Part shown: piece by piece, positions 1 through 4,635 of the stretch
Numbering within the stretch: the stretch's first letter is position 1
Layout: every line of letters starts with the position of its first letter
NCBI GenBank assembly: GCA_934716785.1
Contig: CAKUYM010000211.1
Span: 1-7,451, forward strand
Length of the DNA: 7,451 nucleotides
Direction of reading: 5' to 3'
Origin: an uncultured Bacteroides sp.
GTDB lineage: Bacteria; Bacteroidota; Bacteroidia; Bacteroidales; Bacteroidaceae
Notes under the pieces: generated by a model
The model's database searches: none
Told to the model about the DNA's origin: nothing
The model's input: the letters and a program-made list of their open reading frames with translations, nothing else
Made by a program: the position numbers and the translations under genes

Positions 1-1764
1 AGGCAAATAATTACTGATCTTCGTTACGGTTTTGACAATCTTCCTACTGCTTCTGGACTGTCAGCGGGTGAATTTGGTCGTGCCACGAAGGGGGCTGCCG
101 CACATTTTTTGGCAAAATTGTATCTTTATCGTTATATGGGTAAGGATTACGGGACTTCTGAATATGGTCGTAAGGCAGATGGGACAATAGATAATACCAA
201 CCCGAAATCTTATCTTGGAATGTTGTATAAAGGAACCGGAACAGCAGATCTGGACTCTTGTATCTATTATACAAGTTATGTGATCGATCAAGATGGACAT
301 TATGCTTTGGAAGGTGACTATGGTAAAATATTCAATCATACAGCTGGTGACTTCTCTAATGAAACAAGTTCTGAGATTGTATTTTCATGTGTATATGGTT
401 ATCCTGCCAATTCCGGTGTGAATGGTCGTTATGGAAATCGTTTGCAATATTTCTTGTCGCCGGCTTATATGGTAGCTCTTTGGGGAATTCCACAGACTTG
501 TTGTGATTATCCTTATCGAGGCCGTTCGCATATCGCTTCTCCAAATGACTTTGGTTATGACGTATTTGGTGATAAAACAGTGGATTCTCGTTTCCAAAAG
601 TCTTTCTGGATTGAAATGGAAACTGCTTTGCGGGGTGATGGAGGGACAAGTGCTTATGCGGCTAATTTACCTTATTATGCATATAATAATCCTAAAAATG
701 CCACTTATGTGTGGACTGCTGACCAGGCATCTTATTTTAATACCAATATTCTTCCTACTTATGATCGTGCTTCTTGGGGAGGGCGTCAAGCTGTAGCTGG
801 CGAACACCGAATGGGATCTGGTGATTTAGCTTTTGCTTATTTGGAAAATACAAAAGAAACGGCTATTGATAAGGATGAAGCAGAAGCCCAACCATTCTTT
901 TTATTTGCTCGCTGGATTAAAAAAGATGGTAAATATTATTATCGTCCGACTCGTAATCAAAGAAATGGTAATGAGGCTTATCTTGACATAACAGCTCATG
1001 GAGGCTTGAATAATATGGCAAAAGAGCCACAGCCTGCGACACGTAAATATGATGATCCTGACCGTCCGGGTGCCGATAATTATTATTCTGGTCGAGATGT
1101 TCCTATTTTCCGTGTAGCCGAAGCTCATTTGATGCGTGCTAATGCTTATGGTCTAAAAGGACTGTATGCGAATGCTGTTGTTGATATTAATAAAGTTCGT
1201 GAACGTGCCGCTTACCGTCCTGGTGAGAATCGCGCTGAAGTGATTGCCCGTCTTTATCCGGGAAAGGAAAATTTGCAGAATTCAGAACGTCAATATCCTT
1301 ATGCTGTAACTCAAGATTATTCATCAAAAATGTCTATTACATCCTCAGCTTGGGATGGAAATTCAGAAGTTTCTGTTTCAGAAATGTATCCAGAACAGAG
1401 CATTTTTGGGGGAAGCTTAAATGAAGCTGATCGTTTTCAAAATTTCGTATTGAATGAGATTGCTCGTGAATTTAATATGGAAATGATTTATTATGATTGG
1501 TTGCATCACTCTGGATGGCAATATGTTCGCATACTTTATCACAATAAAGAAGCTTCTACTTTGACAGAAGGACCTAATTATTGGCCTGTTGCTGATAATG
1601 AAGTTAGCGATGGAGCTTTGAGTGGACGTGCAGGTTTAGGCTTCTTGCAACCTTATCATACATTGAAGCCCTTTAAACAAGCTACTATTGATTTGTACAC
1701 AGATGAGAATAATATTCTTCTTGATGACGCAGGTAAAAAAGCTTATCAGAATTATGGTTATTGA
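1..1764 (+). CDS. SusD/RagB-family outer-membrane glycan-binding lipoprotein, 5' partial
   Basis: The reading frame is open from base 1 to a TGA at 1762-1764, giving 587 residues with the N-terminus (lipoprotein signal and first helices) outside the window. SusD proteins sit on the cell surface as a lid over the SusC TonB-dependent transporter and capture glycan. Family hallmarks, numbered within the fragment: a helix with GRATKGAAAHFLAKLYLY at about 26-43; the RagB/SusD C-terminal core PIFRVAEAHLMRANA at 368-382, followed by INKVRERA; an EIAREFNMEMIYYDW helix at 486-500, matching the family's ER-x-x-EF...DL-R region; and the usual ending QNYGY at 583-587. The fragment alone is about as long as a typical whole SusD (500-650 residues), so the full protein is probably long. 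A TTG at 109 could be taken as a start but lies inside the conserved helix, so it is not the start. The expected susC partner is upstream and unseen. The ligand cannot be read from the sequence. Confidence 0.93.
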   Translation, partial: RQIITDLRYGFDNLPTASGLSAGEFGRATKGAAAHFLAKLYLYRYMGKDYGTSEYGRKADGTIDNTNPKSYLGMLYKGTGTADLDSCIYYTSYVIDQDGHYALEGDYGKIFNHTAGDFSNETSSEIVFSCVYGYPANSGVNGRYGNRLQYFLSPAYMVALWGIPQTCCDYPYRGRSHIASPNDFGYDVFGDKTVDSRFQKSFWIEMETALRGDGGTSAYAANLPYYAYNNPKNATYVWTADQASYFNTNILPTYDRASWGGRQAVAGEHRMGSGDLAFAYLENTKETAIDKDEAEAQPFFLFARWIKKDGKYYYRPTRNQRNGNEAYLDITAHGGLNNMAKEPQPATRKYDDPDRPGADNYYSGRDVPIFRVAEAHLMRANAYGLKGLYANAVVDINKVRERAAYRPGENRAEVIARLYPGKENLQNSERQYPYAVTQDYSSKMSITSSAWDGNSEVSVSEMYPEQSIFGGSLNEADRFQNFVLNEIAREFNMEMIYYDWLHHSGWQYVRILYHNKEASTLTEGPNYWPVADNEVSDGALSGRAGLGFLQPYHTLKPFKQATIDLYTDENNILLDDAGKKAYQNYGY

Positions 1765-1786
1765 TTGATATAGTGAAATTAATAGG

Positions 1787-1812
1787 ATGACATATAGAAG
1801 ATATGATGTCAT
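1787..1812 (+). other. 7-bp RNA hairpin just after the susD stop
   Basis: ATGACAT (1787-1793) and ATGTCAT (1806-1812) are perfect inverted repeats around a 12-nt A/G-rich loop, 22 nt after the susD stop codon. The loop can pair a little further if one G is bulged. No T-run follows, so it is not a terminator by itself. It could stabilise the 3' end of susC/D mRNA or mark a processing site, but AT-rich DNA gives such pairings by chance fairly often. Confidence 0.4.
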
Positions 1813-1820
1813 TGATGGAT

Positions 1821-1852
1821 AAAAAGCGGTCATTATTTTAATGCCGCTTTTT
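1821..1852 (+). terminator. Rho-independent terminator or attenuator between susD and the enzyme genes
   Basis: The left arm AAAAAGCGG (1821-1829) is perfectly complementary to CCGCTTTTT (1844-1852). Inside it, CATT (1831-1834) pairs with AATG (1840-1843) across one bulged T, leaving a 5-nt loop. The GC core followed by five T fits an intrinsic terminator. Because the A run precedes the stem, the opposite strand also reads stem plus T-run, so it could stop transcription from either direction. It lies 56 nt after susD and 36 nt before the lyase start, with no coding sequence between. The likely role (inference) is partial read-through, giving high susC/D and lower enzyme mRNA. Confidence 0.78.
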
Positions 1853-1888
1853 ACTTTGAGTGTATTATCAGATAAAAAATGATATGCT

Positions 1889-3214
1889 ATGAGAAAGGCA
1901 TTTTTAGCTATTACATTATTTTTAGCAACAAGTAAAGTTGCATTGGCTCAGTTTGGAAACTGCACTGCATCGGAAATGCGGACTTATGTAGATAGTGCTA
2001 CTGGCAATACTATCACTATATTGACCGACACAATGAAGAATGATCGTTTTCTTTATCAGACTGATCCCATGTGGACGGCTGATGGCAAATACTTATTGTT
2101 CAGGTCTTCCAGCCGTGGAAATGACAAAGAGGTAGAAAGTACGCTTCCTAATGGAGAGAAACGTAAATGGAAACCTACACAAATTTACTTTATCGAAATG
2201 GCTACCGGTAAAATTACCCAAGCTACGGAAGGACCGGATTTGGGCAGTGTTTTTCTGGCGAATAAGACCAACCGTATGTTTATCAGCCGGAAAGAGAAAG
2301 AAAATTGGAACATGTATGTAATGGACTTGGATAGGTTCTTTGCCGATGTAAAACGAGAAAAAGTAGGTAAATCATCCACTTATGAAACTTTCATAGGAAC
2401 TTTTCCTGCAGAGATGGGGCGTCCGGGAGGATATGCTGTGGATTGTAATGATGATTATGCTTATATTACTGTAGAGCGTGAGGGTACGGAAGAGGAGAAA
2501 GAACGTATGATGAAAAACGCTTTTTTGCCTGAAAATAACCAGCCGGTAAAAATCAAACCAAGCCTTTGTGGAATTCGTAAAATGAACCTAACTACGGGAG
2601 AGGTAACTAAGGTTATTGATACGGAATTTAAAACAGGACATATACAAGCCAGCCGTTTTACTCCGGGTGAAATCGTTTTTTGTAATGAAACTGGTGGCGA
2701 TGCCCATCAGCGTATGTGGTTTTGCACGGCAGATGGAACAGTTTTTAAACCTTTATATAAAGAAACTCCGTTAGATTGGGTGACTCATGAGACTTTTGCA
2801 ACCAAAGATTTTGTATATTTCAATATCTTAGGATTTCAGCCGCGTCTTCGCAAACAGGCAAGTGGCATTGTGCGTATTAATTTGCGTACGGATGATGTGG
2901 AGATGATAGGGCAGGTGGAATTAGAAAAAGACCGTCAGGCTATTGACGGACAATTGGTAGGAAGAGGCTTCTGGCATTGTAATGCCAGCCGTGATAATGA
3001 ATGGGTTGCCGGAGATACTTTTGGAGGAAATGTATGGTTGATAAATGTACAGACAGGAGAGCGCCATTGGTTGGTGTCGGATACCAAGATGAAACCGGAT
3101 CATGCGCATCCAAGCTTTAGTCCGGATGGTACGAAAGTTCTTTTCCAATCCGGACATTTTACAAATGGAAAAAGATTAAATTTAATGATGGTGGATATTT
3201 CATCTTTTAAATAA
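1889..3214 (+). CDS. Exported oligogalacturonate-lyase-like beta-propeller protein (PL22 type)
   Basis: This 441-residue protein has a cleavable signal peptide (basic MRK, hydrophobic core, ALA|Q near residue 20/21), so it should act in the periplasm. The rest reads as a TolB/WD-like propeller, with WTADGKYLLF near 62-71 and SFSPDGTKVLF near 409-419. PL22 enzymes cleave short oligogalacturonides by beta-elimination, releasing an unsaturated uronate product, using a metal and a His base. PL22-like blocks seen here: GHIQASRF (H251), CNETGGDAHQRMW (R275), DWVTHETF (H300), GFWHC (H363), and DHAHPSF (H405, H407). From recalled Yersinia PL22 work (Arg217, base His242, metal ligands His287, Gln350, His353, His355), R275 and H300 match in spacing (25 residues in both), and H363, H405 and H407 match the His ligands. 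The Gln position appears to be K402. A charged stretch at about 196-223 (EREGTEEEKERMM...) may be an added loop. The ATG start is preceded by AT-rich sequence without a clear Shine-Dalgarno, which is normal in Bacteroidota. Fold and family are fairly secure; the exact substrate is not, and another propeller lyase specificity is possible. Confidence 0.82.
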   Translation: MRKAFLAITLFLATSKVALAQFGNCTASEMRTYVDSATGNTITILTDTMKNDRFLYQTDPMWTADGKYLLFRSSSRGNDKEVESTLPNGEKRKWKPTQIYFIEMATGKITQATEGPDLGSVFLANKTNRMFISRKEKENWNMYVMDLDRFFADVKREKVGKSSTYETFIGTFPAEMGRPGGYAVDCNDDYAYITVEREGTEEEKERMMKNAFLPENNQPVKIKPSLCGIRKMNLTTGEVTKVIDTEFKTGHIQASRFTPGEIVFCNETGGDAHQRMWFCTADGTVFKPLYKETPLDWVTHETFATKDFVYFNILGFQPRLRKQASGIVRINLRTDDVEMIGQVELEKDRQAIDGQLVGRGFWHCNASRDNEWVAGDTFGGNVWLINVQTGERHWLVSDTKMKPDHAHPSFSPDGTKVLFQSGHFTNGKRLNLMMVDISSFK

Positions 3215-3220
3215 AGTAAG
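3214..3220 (+). repeat. AAGTAAG heptamer, first copy (lyase-sulfatase junction)
   Basis: AAGTAAG begins at the last base of the lyase stop codon, 7 nt before the sulfatase ATG. The same heptamer, followed by a similar TT-containing stretch, sits at the next gene junction (4625-4631). It overlaps the weak ribosome-binding site, so a translation role is the simplest reading. Confidence 0.35.
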
Positions 3221-3221
3221 G
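3218..3221 (+). promoter_or_regulatory. AAGG ribosome-binding-like site deciding the sulfatase start
   Basis: AAGG lies 6 nt upstream of ATG 3228. This supports that ATG over the in-frame TTG at 3222, which would sit right against the AAGG. It is a weak site, as is common in Bacteroidota. Confidence 0.4.
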
Positions 3222-3227
3222 TTGGAT

Positions 3228-4622
3228 ATGAAAAATACACGTAAGATATTATTTTCCGCAGCTTTGTTGTCTTCAGGGCTTACGATGGCTCAGACTACAA
3301 CGACAGAGAAATTGCCCAATGTTATTTATATTATGGCGGATGATTTGGGAATAGGTGATTTGGGATGCTATGGTCAGCGTCTGATTAAGACACCGAATAT
3401 TGATGGGATAGCTCAGAACGGGATGAAATTTATGCAGCATTATTCCGGTTCTACGGTCAGTGCTCCGTCTCGTTGTGCTCTGATTACAGGAAAGCACATG
3501 GGACATGCCGCAATCAGAGGAAATGCAAAAGTGGCAGGCTCGGATGGGTTATTATATGAAACTCCGCTTCCTGCCGGTGAAGTTACTGTAGCCGATATTT
3601 TTAAAACAAAGAATTATGTTACCGGATGTGTAGGTAAATGGGGAATGGGAGGACCGGGTACGGAAGGTATGCCCGGCAAACATGGCTTTGATTATTTTTA
3701 CGGTTATCTGGGGCAACGTTTTGCTCATAGTTATTACCCTGAATTCTTGCATGAGAATGAGCAGAAGATTATGCTGAATGGGAAATATTATTCGCATGAC
3801 TTGATGTTGGAAAAGGCTTTGAATTTTATTGATGAAAATGTGCAGAAACCTTTCTTTCTTTATTTTTCACCAACCATACCCCATGCGGATCTTGATATAA
3901 TGGGGGAAGTGATGACGGAATATGAAGGGGAATTTTGTGAAACTCCTTTTGGAGGAAGCAAAGACGGTTATAAACCGCAGCAAAGTCCGCGTGCGGCGTA
4001 TGCGGCGATGGTTACTTATTTGGATAAAAGTGTTGGATTGATTATTAAAGAGTTAAAAGAGAAAGGCTTATATGAGCATACGATAATTGTTTTTACTTCC
4101 GATAATGGAGTCCATTCTGAGGGAGGGCACGATCCTTATTATTTTGACAGTAACGGTCCGTTCAGAGGTCAGAAAAGAGATTTATATGAAGGAGGTATCC
4201 GTACTCCGTTCGTCATTCAATGGCCGGGAGTTATTCCACAGGGGGTAGTTACCAATCATATTTCTGCATTTTGGGATTTTTTGCCTACTATAGGTGAATT
4301 GGTGCAGGCGGATATCCCTCAAAATATTGATGGTATATCTTATTTGCCTACTCTTACAGGAAAAGGTACTCAGAAGGAGCATGAATGTATTTATTATGAG
4401 TTTTTTGAATTTGGAGGAAAGCAATCTATTATGACACCCGATGGATGGAAATTGGTAAGACTGGAAGTTAGTGATCCGTCTAAAACCTACGAAGAATTGT
4501 ATAATATTTATACAGATCCGGCGGAGACTGCCAATGTGATAAAACAATATCCTGACGTGGCAAGGAAATTAAAAGATATGATAGGTGGCCAACGTGTTGA
4601 AAATGCCCGTTTCCATTTTTAA
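3228..4622 (+). CDS. Exported S1-family (formylglycine-dependent) sulfatase, Ser type
   Basis: This 464-residue protein hydrolyses a sulfate ester, probably on a glycan in the periplasm. A signal peptide ends near TMA|Q at residue 21/22. Sulfatase features in order: IMADDLGIGDLGCYG with metal-binding D38 and D39; the activation motif SAPSR at 78-82, followed by CALITG, where S78 (codon AGT) would be oxidised to formylglycine; VGKWGMGG with K137; IPHADL with H219; SDNGVHSEGGH with D292 and N293; and GQKRDLYEGGIRTP with K316. These are the expected catalytic and metal residues, and the length is normal. A Ser at the activation position means an anSME-type radical-SAM maturase elsewhere in the genome is required, as is usual in Bacteroides. 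The start chosen is ATG 3228, 13 nt after the lyase stop; the upstream TTG at 3222 would add only two residues before the signal peptide. The next gene starts 13 nt after the stop, so the three enzyme genes look cotranscribed. Subfamily and the sulfated sugar position cannot be told by eye. Confidence 0.95.
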   Translation: MKNTRKILFSAALLSSGLTMAQTTTTEKLPNVIYIMADDLGIGDLGCYGQRLIKTPNIDGIAQNGMKFMQHYSGSTVSAPSRCALITGKHMGHAAIRGNAKVAGSDGLLYETPLPAGEVTVADIFKTKNYVTGCVGKWGMGGPGTEGMPGKHGFDYFYGYLGQRFAHSYYPEFLHENEQKIMLNGKYYSHDLMLEKALNFIDENVQKPFFLYFSPTIPHADLDIMGEVMTEYEGEFCETPFGGSKDGYKPQQSPRAAYAAMVTYLDKSVGLIIKELKEKGLYEHTIIVFTSDNGVHSEGGHDPYYFDSNGPFRGQKRDLYEGGIRTPFVIQWPGVIPQGVVTNHISAFWDFLPTIGELVQADIPQNIDGISYLPTLTGKGTQKEHECIYYEFFEFGGKQSIMTPDGWKLVRLEVSDPSKTYEELYNIYTDPAETANVIKQYPDVARKLKDMIGGQRVENARFHF

Positions 4623-4624
4623 AC

Positions 4625-4631
4625 AAGTAAG
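4625..4631 (+). repeat. AAGTAAG heptamer, second copy (sulfatase-rhamnosidase junction)
   Basis: This is the second copy of AAGTAAG, 4 nt upstream of the rhamnosidase ATG and directly after the sulfatase stop. It is the only purine-rich stretch that could serve as a weak ribosome-binding site for this gene. It could also be chance in AT-rich DNA. Confidence 0.35.
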
Positions 4632-4635
4632 ATTA

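Noticed and set aside
109..1764. TTG at 109 as the start of the SusD-like gene
   Set aside because: The frame is open to base 1 and the residues before 109 continue the conserved SusD helix, so the gene is cut by the window edge.
1852..1858. TACTTTG as a Bacteroides -7 promoter element for the lyase gene
   Set aside because: It is one base short of the TAnnTTTG consensus, overlaps the terminator's T-run, and has no clear -33 TTTG at the proper distance.
3222..3227. TTG at 3222 as the sulfatase start
   Set aside because: It would add only two residues and lies against the AAGG site; ATG 3228 has better spacing and begins a normal signal peptide.
3228..3290. Sulfatase as a lipoprotein
   Set aside because: No Cys occurs near the end of the hydrophobic stretch; TMA|Q fits ordinary signal peptidase I cleavage.
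4182..4547. 121-residue open frame on the minus strand
   Set aside because: It lies inside the sulfatase gene, with no family features and no sensible start region.
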